NCBI RefSeq assembly: GCF_019039035.1
Contig: NZ_JAHNZT010000012.1
Span: 62,001-126,000, forward strand
Length of the DNA stretch: 64,000 bases
Direction of reading: 5' to 3'
Source of the DNA: Citreicoccus inhibens
GTDB taxonomy: Bacteria > Myxococcota > Myxococcia > Myxococcales > Myxococcaceae
Part shown: one piece after another, positions 16,152 to 24,905 of the stretch
Layout of the letters: each line of letters starts with the position of its first letter
Numbering within the stretch: position 1 is the stretch's first letter
Program-made: the position numbers and the translations under genes
The notes under the pieces: generated by a model
What the model was told of the DNA's origin: nothing
Database searches by the model: none
The model's input: the letters and a program-made list of their open reading frames with translations, nothing else

Positions 16152-17978
16152 ATGACGAACGATCCGCTCTCGCCCCAGTCGAACGATTCGCAGAAGCGGC
16201 TGATGGTCGCACTCGCGCTGTCCTTCGCTGCCACCGCGGCCTACACCTTCTTCTTCGCTCCCAAGCCGCAGCCGCCGGGCGCCGAGGGCGCCGACGCAGG
16301 CGTCGTGCTCGCCCAGGGTGCTGATGCCGGCACCGCCGAGGTCGCGGTGCCGCCGCCCGGAAACGGCGGCACGGCGGAGAGCACGCTGACGGCCGAGGCG
16401 CCCCCGCCTCCCCTGCGCAAGGTGGACGTGGCGCGCCAGGAGGCCAAGTACACGTTCTCCTCCGAGGGCGCGGGCCTCACCTTCGCGGAGCTGCAGGGCC
16501 GCAAGATGCGGGAGCAGCAGACGCTCACCATCCGCGAGGGCTTCGACAAGCTCTTCGGCAAGCCGGTGCCGACCGCGCCGCAGATGAACCTGGCGCACCC
16601 GGTGCCCGGCCAGCCGCTGCCGCTGTCCATCTCCATCGAGGGGAACACGCCGCTGCCGGCCACCACCCGCTACGCGGTGGAGGAAGGCACCACGCCCAAG
16701 GGCGCCGGCACCCTGTCGTTCACCGGCCGCCAGGGCCCGTGGGAGGTGACAAAGTCATTCCTGTGGCCGCACGAGGGCTTCGAGCTCGTCTACACCGTCA
16801 CCGTGCGCAACACGTCCGCGCAGCCGCAGAGCGGCGAGCTGCGGGTGCACTACAGCCGCGCCATCGACCCGGAGTTCGAGCACGCGCCGTCCTTCTTCGG
16901 CGGCGTGGGCAACCTGAGCCGCTCGGCGTGCTGGATTGATGACAAGCTCCACAAGCTGAGCCCCGGCGACAAGCCACCCGAGGACACGCGCGGGCAGGTG
17001 AGCTTCTTCGGAATCGATCAGCAGTACTTCCTGTCCGCGCTCTACCCGCTGGACGGGCCCATGGCCGGGCACTGCGTGCTGACGGCCACGCCCACCGCGC
17101 GCGAAGTGGCGGCGGGCTTCCCGCTCAACGTGGGTCCCGGCCAGACGGCCACCTTCCGGTTCGGCGGCTACCTGGGTCCCAAGGATCCGGACCTGCTGCG
17201 CACCGTGCCGGGCGTGGCGCTGCGTGACGCCGCGGGCCTGTCCACCGCCGCCGCGTTCCACCCGAAGCTGGAGGACACGGTCGACTTCGGCATCTGGGCG
17301 GTCATCTGCAAGATGCTGCTGGCGGTCATGAAGTTCTTCCACGGCCTCGTGGGCAACTGGGGCGTGGCCATCATCCTGCTCACCGTCCTGGTGAAGCTGG
17401 TGCTGCTGCCGCTCACCTACCGCTCCATGGTCAGCATGGAGCAGGTGAAGAAGCTCCAGCCGCGCCTGGAGGAGATCAAGAAGAAGTTCGCGGACGACCG
17501 GGAGCGCCAGAACCTGGAGACGATGAAGCTCTACCAGGAGGCCAAGGTGAACCCGCTGGGCGGGTGCCTCCCGATGCTCATCCAGATGCCGGTGTGGATC
17601 GCCCTCTTCACGTCGCTGCGCAACAGCTTCGACATCTACGGCGAGCCCTTCTTCGGGCCGGTGTGGACGGACCTGACCTACAAGGACCCCACGTACATCC
17701 TGCCGCTGGCGCTGGGCGTCTCGATGATCATCACCCAGAAGATGCAGCCGCAGATGATGGATGCGCAGCAGGCGAAGATGATGACCTGGGTGCTGCCGGT
17801 CATCTTCACCTTCACGCTGCTTCAGTACCCCGCCGGTCTGTCGCTCTACATCTTCACCAACAACGTGCTCTCCATCGCGCAGCAGTACGGCCTGCGGAAG
17901 TGGCTGGCGCGCAAGGGCGGGAACCCAACGGGTGATGGGACGGCGGCCGTCTCCGCCGCGGGAGGCAAGCGCAAGTGA
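16152..17978 (+). CDS. yidC: Membrane protein insertase YidC
   Basis: 608 residues, start ATG 16152. The N-terminal segment has one helix (RLMVALALSFAATAAYTFFF), then a Pro/Ala/Gly-rich linker. A large periplasmic P1 domain of the Gram-negative type occupies residues ~95-385. The conserved insertase core follows from ~395, with FFHGLVGNWGVAIILLTVLVKLVLLPLTYRSMVSMEQVKKLQPRLEEIKKKF and the NPLGGCLPMLIQMPVWIALF signature. The transmembrane hydrophilic-groove Arg is expected at the KLVLLPLTYRSM helix. The C-terminus is short and basic (KGGNPTGDG through GGKRK). It works alone or with SecYEG. The stop overlaps the khpB GTG (GTGA), so translation is coupled. Confidence 0.96.
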   Translation: MTNDPLSPQSNDSQKRLMVALALSFAATAAYTFFFAPKPQPPGAEGADAGVVLAQGADAGTAEVAVPPPGNGGTAESTLTAEAPPPPLRKVDVARQEAKYTFSSEGAGLTFAELQGRKMREQQTLTIREGFDKLFGKPVPTAPQMNLAHPVPGQPLPLSISIEGNTPLPATTRYAVEEGTTPKGAGTLSFTGRQGPWEVTKSFLWPHEGFELVYTVTVRNTSAQPQSGELRVHYSRAIDPEFEHAPSFFGGVGNLSRSACWIDDKLHKLSPGDKPPEDTRGQVSFFGIDQQYFLSALYPLDGPMAGHCVLTATPTAREVAAGFPLNVGPGQTATFRFGGYLGPKDPDLLRTVPGVALRDAAGLSTAAAFHPKLEDTVDFGIWAVICKMLLAVMKFFHGLVGNWGVAIILLTVLVKLVLLPLTYRSMVSMEQVKKLQPRLEEIKKKFADDRERQNLETMKLYQEAKVNPLGGCLPMLIQMPVWIALFTSLRNSFDIYGEPFFGPVWTDLTYKDPTYILPLALGVSMIITQKMQPQMMDAQQAKMMTWVLPVIFTFTLLQYPAGLSLYIFTNNVLSIAQQYGLRKWLARKGGNPTGDGTAAVSAAGGKRK

Positions 17979-18718
17979 GCGAGCCGCAGGGGACGACGCA
18001 GCAGGGCGTGGCGGGCGGCGCGGACTTCCGCGCCCGCGTGGAGCGACTGCTCACCGACATCCTCGGGCTGATGGGCTTCCCGGCCCGGTTGGAGATGCAG
18101 GACGCCTCGGACGGCAGCCTGTCCGTGGCGCTTCACTTCGACGCGGGCCTGCCGGCCGGCGTCGAGGTGGGCAAGCGCAGCCAGGTGGTGGACTCGCTCC
18201 AGTTCCTGCTCAACAAGATGCTGCACCGCCCGGGCGTGGATCGGCGCTGGGTGATGTTGGGCGCGGGCGTGCATCCGGAGCCCCGTCCGCGTCGCGAGGC
18301 GCAGCCGGCTCCCGCGGCACCCGCTCCGGCTCCTATCGCGCGAGCCCAGCCGGCTCCCGCGGCGCGGCCGGCGGCGGCGCCCAAGGCCGCGCCGACGGCG
18401 CCGGCACGGGCTCCCGCGGCGCCTCGGGGCGACGTGGACGAGCGCTCGGTCGCGGTGGAGGAAGACGCGGCCTTGCGAGAGGCCGTGCGCCGGATCGCCG
18501 AGAAGTCCGCCGGGCTGGGGCGCTTCTATGCGCTGGCCGCGATGAAGATGGAGGACCGCGCCCGGGCCCTCAAGGCGGTAGAAGGAGTGTCCGGGGTGAA
18601 GGTGACGGCCGAGGGTGAGGGCCGCAATCGCCGGGTGGTGTTCACTCCGGACAAGCCGGCGCCGCTGCCCAAGCGGAGCCTGCTCCCCGACGATGACGAG
18701 GACGACCTCGACGAGTAG
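17975..18718 (+). CDS. khpB: KhpB/Jag-type RNA-binding protein (KH plus R3H)
   Basis: 247 residues. Residues ~15-100 form a Jag-type KH domain: RVERLLTDILGLMGFPARLEM through GKRSQVVDSLQFLLNKML, with the loop V-G-K-R-S-Q in place of the usual GKRG-x-T/Q. A ~60-residue Ala/Pro linker follows (repeated APAP and PAAR units). A C-terminal R3H-like domain spans ~155-230 (ALREAVRRIAEKSAGLGRFYALAAMKMEDRARALKAVEGVSGVKVTAEGEGRNRRVVFTPD), and the tail is acidic. KhpB (formerly Jag or EloR) binds RNA with KhpA and links to cell envelope growth in other bacteria. Encoded directly after yidC, its common position. Confidence 0.85.
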   Translation: MSEPQGTTQQGVAGGADFRARVERLLTDILGLMGFPARLEMQDASDGSLSVALHFDAGLPAGVEVGKRSQVVDSLQFLLNKMLHRPGVDRRWVMLGAGVHPEPRPRREAQPAPAAPAPAPIARAQPAPAARPAAAPKAAPTAPARAPAAPRGDVDERSVAVEEDAALREAVRRIAEKSAGLGRFYALAAMKMEDRARALKAVEGVSGVKVTAEGEGRNRRVVFTPDKPAPLPKRSLLPDDDEDDLDE

Positions 18719-18774
18719 GCATGGCCCCGACGCGCGGGGGCTCGTCGGGTCGCCTGGAGAAAGAGAAGAGGTTC

Positions 18775-19002
18775 ATGGGCAAGGCGAAGGGACTGAAGGA
18801 CAAGCTGTACGGCGCCGCCGTGGTGAAGATGAGCTTCCGCCTCCGAGGAGATGAGGAGTCCACGGCCTTCCGAGTCGTCTACCCCGGTGTGCTGCGAGAC
18901 CTGGAGATCGACGACGCCGCCGTGGAGAAGTACATCGAGGAGAACCGCGAGGCCGTGGAGCGCGCCGCGCGGGGCTCCACTCCGCCTCCGGGAGTCCGGT
19001 AG
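18775..19002 (+). CDS. Small conserved-looking protein between khpB and mnmE
   Basis: 75 residues from ATG 18775, which has an AAGAGG ribosome site 5 bases upstream. An in-frame ATG at 18721 would add 18 residues, but these look like linker. The sequence has KAKGLKDKLYGAAVVKMSFRLRGDEESTAFRVVYPGVLRDLEIDDAAVEKYIEENREAVERAA: a short beta-rich core, then an acidic helix. No family recognised. Its position in the rpmH-mnmE operon suggests a housekeeping role peculiar to myxobacteria. Confidence 0.65.
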   Translation: MGKAKGLKDKLYGAAVVKMSFRLRGDEESTAFRVVYPGVLRDLEIDDAAVEKYIEENREAVERAARGSTPPPGVR

Positions 19003-19053
19003 GCCGCTCGTCTCAGGAGCTGGCGCGGTGAGGACCTCCTGCGCTTCGTCACC

Positions 19054-20607
19054 ATGACGTCCGGTTCCGTCACCATCGTCGCGCTCGCCACCGCGCCCGC
19101 CGCGGGCGCCGTGGGCATCCTGAGGCTGTCCGGACCGGATGCGCTGGAGGTGGGCCGCCGGCTCGCCCCCAGCGTCCCCGCCGAGCCCACCCCGCGTCAC
19201 GCCTACCTGGCCACCTTCGTGGATGCCGCGGGGCGGATGCTCGACGAGGGCCTGTTCCTCTACTTCCGAGGGCCCCGGTCCTTCACGGGCGAGGACGTGG
19301 TGGAGCTGCACGCGCACGGCAGTCCGCGCCTGTTGCGTTTGCTGTTGGGGCGCGTGTTGGAGGATGCGCGGGTTCGGCTCGCGCTGCCGGGAGAGTTCAC
19401 CAAGCGCGCCTTCCTGCAAGGGCGCATCGACCTGACGCGCGCCGAGGCGGTCGCGGACCTCGTGGCCGCGGACTCGGAAGCGGCCGTGCGCGCCGCCGCC
19501 GCGGGCCTGTCCGGAGCGCTCGCGGGGCGGGTGCGCGAGTTGGAAGAGCCCCTGCGCGCCCTGCACGTGGACCTGGAGGGCGTGCTCAACTTCCCGGACG
19601 AAGCCGAGGGCGCGGACGAGGATGCCGCCGCGCGCGTCGTGCCGCTCATGGCCCAGGCGGAGACACTGCTGGCTGAGGCGGGACGCGGCCGACTGGTGCG
19701 CAGTGGCGCGCGGGTGGCGTTGTTCGGTCCGGTGAACGCGGGCAAGTCCACGCTCTTCAACCGACTGGTGGGCGAGGCCCGAGCGCTCGTGGACGCGGAG
19801 CCCGGTACGACGCGAGACACGCTGGAGGCCCGTGTCGAGTGGGATGGGCTGGGCGTCACGCTCTACGACTCGGCGGGGCTGCGCGATGCGCCCGGGAGAG
19901 TGGAGGCGCTCGGCATCGCGCGCACGCGTGAGTTGCTCGCCGCAGTGGACCTCGCGGTGCTGGTGCTACCACCGGACGCGAGCGCCGACGAGGCGCATGC
20001 GTGGGAGCGCGAGGCAGGCGCGACGCCCGTGCTGCGGTTGATGGGCAAGTGCGATGTCGCCGCGTGCACGCTTGACGTGGTGACCGTCGCGAGTGGCGTG
20101 GCGAACGGAAACGGATCCGATTCGGATCAGACCGTCGACGTGAGTCACGCGCGCGGCGTGACGAACGAGAGACCATCCAGCTTGCGCGCGCTCCTCCTGG
20201 AGTCGCGGGTCAGTGGAGAAGTGAGCGCGTCCGCCGCGCATGGGCCCGCTTCTGCGCCTCGCGCGAGTGACGTGAGCCCGGGCGCCCTGCACTCACCCGT
20301 CCCGGCGTTGCGGGTGAGCGGGCTCACGGGCGAGGGCGTGGAGACGCTGCGCGCCGCCATGGTGGCGCGGCTGTGGGGCTCGGGGACGCCGTCCGCGGTT
20401 GCGCTTGTCTCCGAGCGACATGCGGATGCCCTGCGTCGCGCTTCCGAGGCGCTGAGCCGCGCTCTGGAGGCCTCGCGCGTGTCCACCCTCGAGGTCCTCT
20501 CCGGCGAGTTGGGCCTCGCGTTGGAGGCACTGGGAGAAGTGTCTGGAACCACCGTTTCCGAGGCGCTCCTGGATGCACTCTTTCAGCGATTCTGCATCGG
20601 AAAATAG
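19054..20607 (+). CDS. mnmE: tRNA modification GTPase MnmE
   Basis: 517 residues. With MnmG it makes the 5-carboxymethylaminomethyl or aminomethyl modification of wobble U34 in several tRNAs. N-terminal formyl-THF-binding domain: TIVALATAPAAGAVGILRLSG through FTGEDVVELHAHGSPRLL and PGEFTKRAFLQGRIDLTRAEAVADLV. G domain: G1 GPVNAGKS at 225-232, TTRDT, and G3 DSAG at 272-275. The C-terminus ends in the invariant FCIGK, whose Cys is needed for modification. Odd points: G4 reads GKCD (331-334) where NK(S/A)D is usual, and a ~75-residue Ser/Ala-rich insertion (about 343-418) lies between G4 and G5 (SGLTGEG). This explains the extra ~60 residues over the usual ~455. Confidence 0.95.
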   Translation: MTSGSVTIVALATAPAAGAVGILRLSGPDALEVGRRLAPSVPAEPTPRHAYLATFVDAAGRMLDEGLFLYFRGPRSFTGEDVVELHAHGSPRLLRLLLGRVLEDARVRLALPGEFTKRAFLQGRIDLTRAEAVADLVAADSEAAVRAAAAGLSGALAGRVRELEEPLRALHVDLEGVLNFPDEAEGADEDAAARVVPLMAQAETLLAEAGRGRLVRSGARVALFGPVNAGKSTLFNRLVGEARALVDAEPGTTRDTLEARVEWDGLGVTLYDSAGLRDAPGRVEALGIARTRELLAAVDLAVLVLPPDASADEAHAWEREAGATPVLRLMGKCDVAACTLDVVTVASGVANGNGSDSDQTVDVSHARGVTNERPSSLRALLLESRVSGEVSASAAHGPASAPRASDVSPGALHSPVPALRVSGLTGEGVETLRAAMVARLWGSGTPSAVALVSERHADALRRASEALSRALEASRVSTLEVLSGELGLALEALGEVSGTTVSEALLDALFQRFCIGK

Positions 20608-20630
20608 GGCCTTCGCGGCGTCGCGGGAGA

Positions 20631-20656
20631 TGTCAGACCCGTCCCTAGAATGCCCC
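20631..20656 (+). promoter_or_regulatory. TGTCAGACCC motif with -10-like box upstream of the Uma2 gene
   Basis: TGTCAGACCC (20631-20640) followed by GTCCC and TAGAAT. The same 10-mer followed by TATACC occurs at 31715. I infer a shared promoter type. I have an impression that such motifs recur in myxobacterial genomes but cannot verify it. Confidence 0.35.
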
Positions 20657-20683
20657 GCCTCAACCGGTATTCACGGAGGCGCC

Positions 20684-21289
20684 GTGACGGCACTCAGCAC
20701 CCACTCGCATCCCTATTCTCTGCTTTCGGCGCTGCCTTCGGGCTGGGTGGGGGAAATCCTCGACGAAGAGTTGGTGGCGTCCCCGCGCCCCGGCCTGCCG
20801 CAGTCGCGCGCGGCCTTCATGTTGGGCGTGGAACTCGGCGAGGCGCTCGACAAGCGTCGCGGTGGCTCCGGGCGCTGGTGCTTCCTGCGCGCGCCGGAAC
20901 TGCACCTGGGCCATGACCTGCTCGTGCCGGACCTCGCGGGCTGGCGACGCGAGCGCATCAGCGAGCCGCTCGACCCGGGTGTGTCCTTCCTCACGTTGAC
21001 GCCGGACTGGGTCTGCGAGGTGCTCGCGCCCGCCACCACGGGGTTGGACCGCACGCGCAAGTTGCCGCTCTACGCGCGCGAAGGCGTGTCGCACGTGTGG
21101 CTGGTGGACCCGGACGCGCGCACGCTGGAGACGTATCAGCGCGTGAAGCGCGGGTGGCTCCTCACGGGCAGCTACGAGGGCGACGCGTGGGTCCGCGCCG
21201 AGCCCTTCTCCTCAGTGGCGCTGGAGCTGGGCTCGCTGTGGCTGCCGGAGGTCCCCGAGCAGACTTCCTTCCTGCACGCTGCTCCCTGA
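20684..21289 (+). CDS. Uma2-family (DUF820) putative restriction-fold nuclease
   Basis: 201 residues from GTG 20684, which has GGAGG 4 bases upstream. The Uma2 layout is clear: HPYSLLSALPSGWVGEILDEELVASPRP (Glu of the first half-site), LLVPDLAGWRRER (the Pro-Asp of a PD-(D/E)xK-like core), PDWVCEVLAPATTGLDRTRKLPLYAREGVSHVWLVDPDARTLETY (E...K-x2-x-Y-A-x-x-G motif). The domain has a PD-(D/E)xK-like fold and is very abundant in cyanobacteria and myxobacteria, but its biological role is unproven. The 3' end overlaps the tail of the convergent MshEN-domain gene by 78 bases. Confidence 0.85.
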   Translation: MTALSTHSHPYSLLSALPSGWVGEILDEELVASPRPGLPQSRAAFMLGVELGEALDKRRGGSGRWCFLRAPELHLGHDLLVPDLAGWRRERISEPLDPGVSFLTLTPDWVCEVLAPATTGLDRTRKLPLYAREGVSHVWLVDPDARTLETYQRVKRGWLLTGSYEGDAWVRAEPFSSVALELGSLWLPEVPEQTSFLHAAP

Positions 21290-22318
21290 GAGGGCATCGC
21301 TCCAGCGGGCGCGCTTGCCCGTGGCATCGTCCGCGGAGGCCGCCAGTCGGCGCACCGCCCGCAGGAGCAGATCCGGATCCACCGGCGCCGCGAGGAACCC
21401 GCGCGCGCCAACGGCCTGAGCCCGAGGCAGATCCAACTCGGGCGTCTTGCCCGCCACCAACACCTGCGCGCGCACGCGGCGGCCCAGCGCTTCCATGGAT
21501 GGCAGCGGCGCCACCACGACCTGCGTCTCGTCCGAGGCGAGCACTGCGTCGGTACTCGCCACGCGCGCCAGAAGGCCCTCGTCGCCCAGCACTCGCACCA
21601 ACCCCGCCGCGGCGACCGCACCCCATCCGTAGACGAGCACCTGACCCGTGGCCGTCACCGGCTGAGGCGTCACGCGCGCCAGAGGCGGCAGCGGCGCGCG
21701 AGGAGCCCGAGCCTCCAGCGGCGCGAGCAGTGGCAGCCCCGTGGTGCCCTCTTCGGCAGGGGTCTCCATGTTCGTCAGCTCGGCCATGCTCTCGCCCATC
21801 ACCACGGGCATGGCGTCATCGGCTTCGGGAAGGGAGAAGCCCTCGAAGCCAGGACGGCGCGGGGCGGGGCCCACTTCGCCTCGGTAGAGCCGCCCAATGG
21901 CCCGGCGAATGGCGGCATCCGTGGCCAGCCGAGCCACCACCCTCCCCTTCCCCGATACGCTCTTCACCACGTCCAGTGACGCCATGCTCGCCGGCGCGGC
22001 GATGGCCACCACCAGCACCGCGTCGCGAGGGCCCTGCCCTTCCATCCGCAGCGGCACCACGCGATGCGCCTCGGCCACCTTCTCGGGGATGAGGCGCGTC
22101 AGGACGGACTCAGGCGCCAGGGTGTCCAGGTCCACCGTCTCCAGTCCTGCCTGTTCCGCGAGCGCGGCGAACACGATGTCAGCGGTGCAGAAGCGCTGGT
22201 CCACCACCACCTGGCCCAGCGGGACGCCCCACTTGCGCTGGTAGGCGAGCGCGGAATGGAGCTGCAAGGTGTCCAGCACGCCCCGAGCCAGAAGGATGTC
22301 CCCCAAACGCTTCTTCAT
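21212..22318 (-). CDS. MshEN-domain (type II/IV pilus ATPase N-domain-like) protein
   Basis: 368 residues from ATG 22318. The N-terminal ~150 residues match the MshEN domain seen at the N-terminus of PilB/GspE-like proteins: MKKRLGDILLARGVLDTLQLHSALAYQRKWGVPLGQVVVD, FAALAEQAGLETVDLDTLAPESVLTRLIPEKVAEAHRVVPLRM, LVVAIAAPASMASLDVVKSVSGKGRVVARLATDAAIRRAIGRLY. There is no ATPase domain. A variable linker leads to a C-terminal receiver-like or Rossmann-like segment (GQVLVYGWGAVAAAGLVRVLGDEG through GARGFLAAPVDPDLLLRAVRRL) lacking receiver Asp residues. In other proteins MshEN can bind cyclic di-GMP, so a signalling adaptor is possible. The last 78 bases are antisense to the Uma2 gene. Confidence 0.7.
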   Translation of the reverse strand: MKKRLGDILLARGVLDTLQLHSALAYQRKWGVPLGQVVVDQRFCTADIVFAALAEQAGLETVDLDTLAPESVLTRLIPEKVAEAHRVVPLRMEGQGPRDAVLVVAIAAPASMASLDVVKSVSGKGRVVARLATDAAIRRAIGRLYRGEVGPAPRRPGFEGFSLPEADDAMPVVMGESMAELTNMETPAEEGTTGLPLLAPLEARAPRAPLPPLARVTPQPVTATGQVLVYGWGAVAAAGLVRVLGDEGLLARVASTDAVLASDETQVVVAPLPSMEALGRRVRAQVLVAGKTPELDLPRAQAVGARGFLAAPVDPDLLLRAVRRLAASADDATGKRARWSDALSGSSVQEGSLLGDLRQPQRAQLQRH

Positions 22319-22925
22319 GATGTCGACTCCTCCGGCCCCCCTACCACGTGGCGCGGTGACGCCACGGGGTGGCGCTCGGTCTCCGGGATGAAACGCGAGC
22401 GGTGTCCCCATGGCCCCGGGAAGCTGTGCTTCTTTCCAGGCGATGGGGCTGCTCTTGGTCTGTTTCAACGGACTGCGCGCCAATCCTTGAGGCCACCGAG
22501 CGTGCGGGCCTCCCAGGGATGGCCCCAATTGCTGCGAGGGAAGCCCGCCTGCGGGCCTCGGTGGGTCATCTCAAAGGCGACACACCGCCGCCACGCGTGG
22601 CGGACCCGGGGTCCGTGTGGCGCCCCTCATGCTCACCTCGCGTGGTGGGGCCAGGAGCGCTGCGTCGCTACCCGCGCACAGGACCTCGCGTGGCGGGTTC
22701 AAGGGGCTCATCGCGGGAGAGTGTGGGGCCGTGGCCCGACTCTCGAGGAGTGGACCCTCGGAGCAGCCGGAGTGGAGTCGTGGGTGGGCCCACTCGGGAC
22801 GAACCCACGAAGATGGGGACCCTGCACCGCGGCGCTACACGCGAGTCGAGGCACACGCGGTGCGAGCTTCCCCCCGAGTTGAGGAGACCGGGAAGTGTGA
22901 GCGCCCCGGTCTCGTGTGACGCCAA
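22319..22925. other. Gene-free interval of 607 bp
   Basis: Frames in this stretch are open on several strands, as expected from base composition, but none shows a domain, a ribosome site or a plausible hydrophobic pattern. I see no gene. It lies between the divergent-looking promoter side of the MshEN gene and the 3' end of sppA. Confidence 0.5.
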
Positions 22926-24719
22926 CTACCAACGGATCGCGGGAGGCGGCGCATAGAGCGCGCTGGAGCGCGCGTTGCCTCGCGTCAGTCCCAACTGCTC
23001 ACCGAGCTGGTACACAGCACGCGCCTGATCCATCACCGGCGCCCAGGTCGCTGCGCGCGTGGTGACATCGTCCTCGCTGTTGTCGCCGTTGCGCTCGCCG
23101 AACAGCTCGGCGAGGACCTGCGCGGTCGGCTTGGGGCGCGGGAACTCCACGATGTTGACGGGCGCGTCCTTGGGCAGCTTCGCGGCCTCCTTCGCCAGCT
23201 CGATCGCCTTCGGATATCCACCGAGCGCATCCACCAGTCCTCGCGCCGATGCGTCCTCACCGGTCCACACTCGGCCGCGCGCCACGTCGCGCAGTTGCTC
23301 CACGGGGATCTTCCGGCCCGCGGCGGCGCGCGTGGTGAAGTCGGCGTAGATCTGATCCAACGAGTTCTCGAAGCGCTGCTTCTCCTCGGGCGTGAAGTCC
23401 GAGTCCGAGCTGTACATGTTCGCGTTGCGGCCCTGGCTGACGGCGTCGAAGTTCACGCCGAGCTTCGCCCAGAAGTCCGCCGTGACGAACTTGCCGCTGT
23501 ACACACCGATGCTGCCCGTCAGCGTGCCAGGCTGCGCGACGATCTTGTCCGCGTCCATGGACACGAAGTAGCCGCCGCTGGCCGCGTAGGTGCCCATGCT
23601 GACGATGACGGGCTTGCCCGCGTCCCGAGCGCGCTGCACTTCGCGGCGCACGGTGTCGCTGGCCACGTAGCTCCCTCCGGGGCTGTCCACGCGGAAGACA
23701 ATCGCCTTCACGCGCGGATCCTCCACCGCCTTGCGGAACGCCGCCGCCACGCTGTCGCCGCCCATCGCCTGTCCGCCGCTGAGCGGATTGGACTGGCTCT
23801 TGCCACGGACCAGCTCGCCCACGCCGTAGATGAGGGCGATGGTGTCGCCTCGCGTGTGCGGACGGCCCGCGCGCTCCAGATACTTGTCCGCGTAGAGGAG
23901 CTGCGCCCCCTCGCCGGCCTGCTTCTTCAGATCGTCATAGACCTCGTCGCGGTAGCGCAGACCGTCCACGAGCTTGGCCTCCAGCGCCTCCTTGCCGAAG
24001 TACGGCGCGTGGTCGATGAGGTCGCGCACCTGGGCCTCGGTCATCTTCCGACCCTCCGCGACGCCGCGGACAATCTGGCCGTAGAGGCTGCCGGTGAAGC
24101 GCTCGGTGGCCTCGCGGTGGGGCGCGGTGTAGTCCTGCTCCGTGTAGGTATCGACGGCGTTCTTGTATTCAGCGCGCTTGCTGAAGTGTGGCACCACGCC
24201 GAACTTGGTGAAGGCGTCACGCGCGAAGGGCGTCTCGATGGAGATGCCCGTCAGCGCCACGTCGCCCGAGGGCTGGATGTAGATTTCATCGAAGGCGCTG
24301 GCCAGGTAGTACGCGCCGGTGCCGTTCCCGGACTCGCCCAGGCTGTCCGCGTAGGCCACGGCGCGCTTGCCCTTGGCGCGGAAGGCCTGGACCGCGTCAC
24401 GCAGTTCCTGTGCCTGGGCCGCGCTGCCGGGCGAGCCCACGCGCGCCACCACTGACTTCACCCGAGGGTCACTGCCCGCCTTCTCCAGCGCATCCACCAC
24501 GTCCCGCACGGTGGTGGGGCGTTTGCCGAACGCTCCCGCGAAGGACTCGTCGAGCACGTACTCGGGCAAGGGCTGGTCCAGGTCCAGCTCCAGGACGAGG
24601 TTGGAGGGGACGCTCGGTTTGCTGGAGGACGCGAGCACCAGCAGTCCCACGATGCCGATGACGAAGAGAATGGACAGCGCGCCGATGCAGGCGAGCGCGC
24701 CGATGAAGAAGCGTTTCAT
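22926..24719 (-). CDS. sppA: Signal peptide peptidase SppA (67K type)
   Basis: 597 residues with an N-terminal membrane anchor (IGALACIGALSILFVIGIVGLLVLA) and two tandem S49 domains, as in E. coli-type SppA. It degrades cleaved signal peptides in the membrane with a Ser-Lys dyad. The expected Lys is in the first half at K186 (SKRAEYKNAVDTYTEQ) and the Ser in the second half at S381 (TYAASGGYFVSMDADKIVAQPGTLTGSIGV). Also seen are RVDSPGGSYVASDTVRREV and GRVWTGEDASARGLVDALGGYPKAIELAKEAA. Both catalytic residues are present, so it should be active. It stands alone. Confidence 0.93.
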   Translation of the reverse strand: MKRFFIGALACIGALSILFVIGIVGLLVLASSSKPSVPSNLVLELDLDQPLPEYVLDESFAGAFGKRPTTVRDVVDALEKAGSDPRVKSVVARVGSPGSAAQAQELRDAVQAFRAKGKRAVAYADSLGESGNGTGAYYLASAFDEIYIQPSGDVALTGISIETPFARDAFTKFGVVPHFSKRAEYKNAVDTYTEQDYTAPHREATERFTGSLYGQIVRGVAEGRKMTEAQVRDLIDHAPYFGKEALEAKLVDGLRYRDEVYDDLKKQAGEGAQLLYADKYLERAGRPHTRGDTIALIYGVGELVRGKSQSNPLSGGQAMGGDSVAAAFRKAVEDPRVKAIVFRVDSPGGSYVASDTVRREVQRARDAGKPVIVSMGTYAASGGYFVSMDADKIVAQPGTLTGSIGVYSGKFVTADFWAKLGVNFDAVSQGRNANMYSSDSDFTPEEKQRFENSLDQIYADFTTRAAAGRKIPVEQLRDVARGRVWTGEDASARGLVDALGGYPKAIELAKEAAKLPKDAPVNIVEFPRPKPTAQVLAELFGERNGDNSEDDVTTRAATWAPVMDQARAVYQLGEQLGLTRGNARSSALYAPPPAIRW

Positions 24720-24905
24720 CCGGAAGGACTCCTGGTGCCCGAGTATCCGAGGGAAGGCCCCGGCAGGCGGTGCTTACTACTAACGCGCCTGAGCGACGAT
24801 GCTTGCCGTGTGGGGTGTCCCGCGGATGTTGTGTGGCAACAGGGGCGGGTCCCGCTTGCCCGCCCTCCCGCGGAGCACGGCATGGCTCCGCGGGGGGCCG
24901 GACGC

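Noticed and set aside
23295..24455. A 386-codon rightward open frame antisense to sppA
   Set aside because: Shadow frame, Arg/His/Val-rich, no domain.
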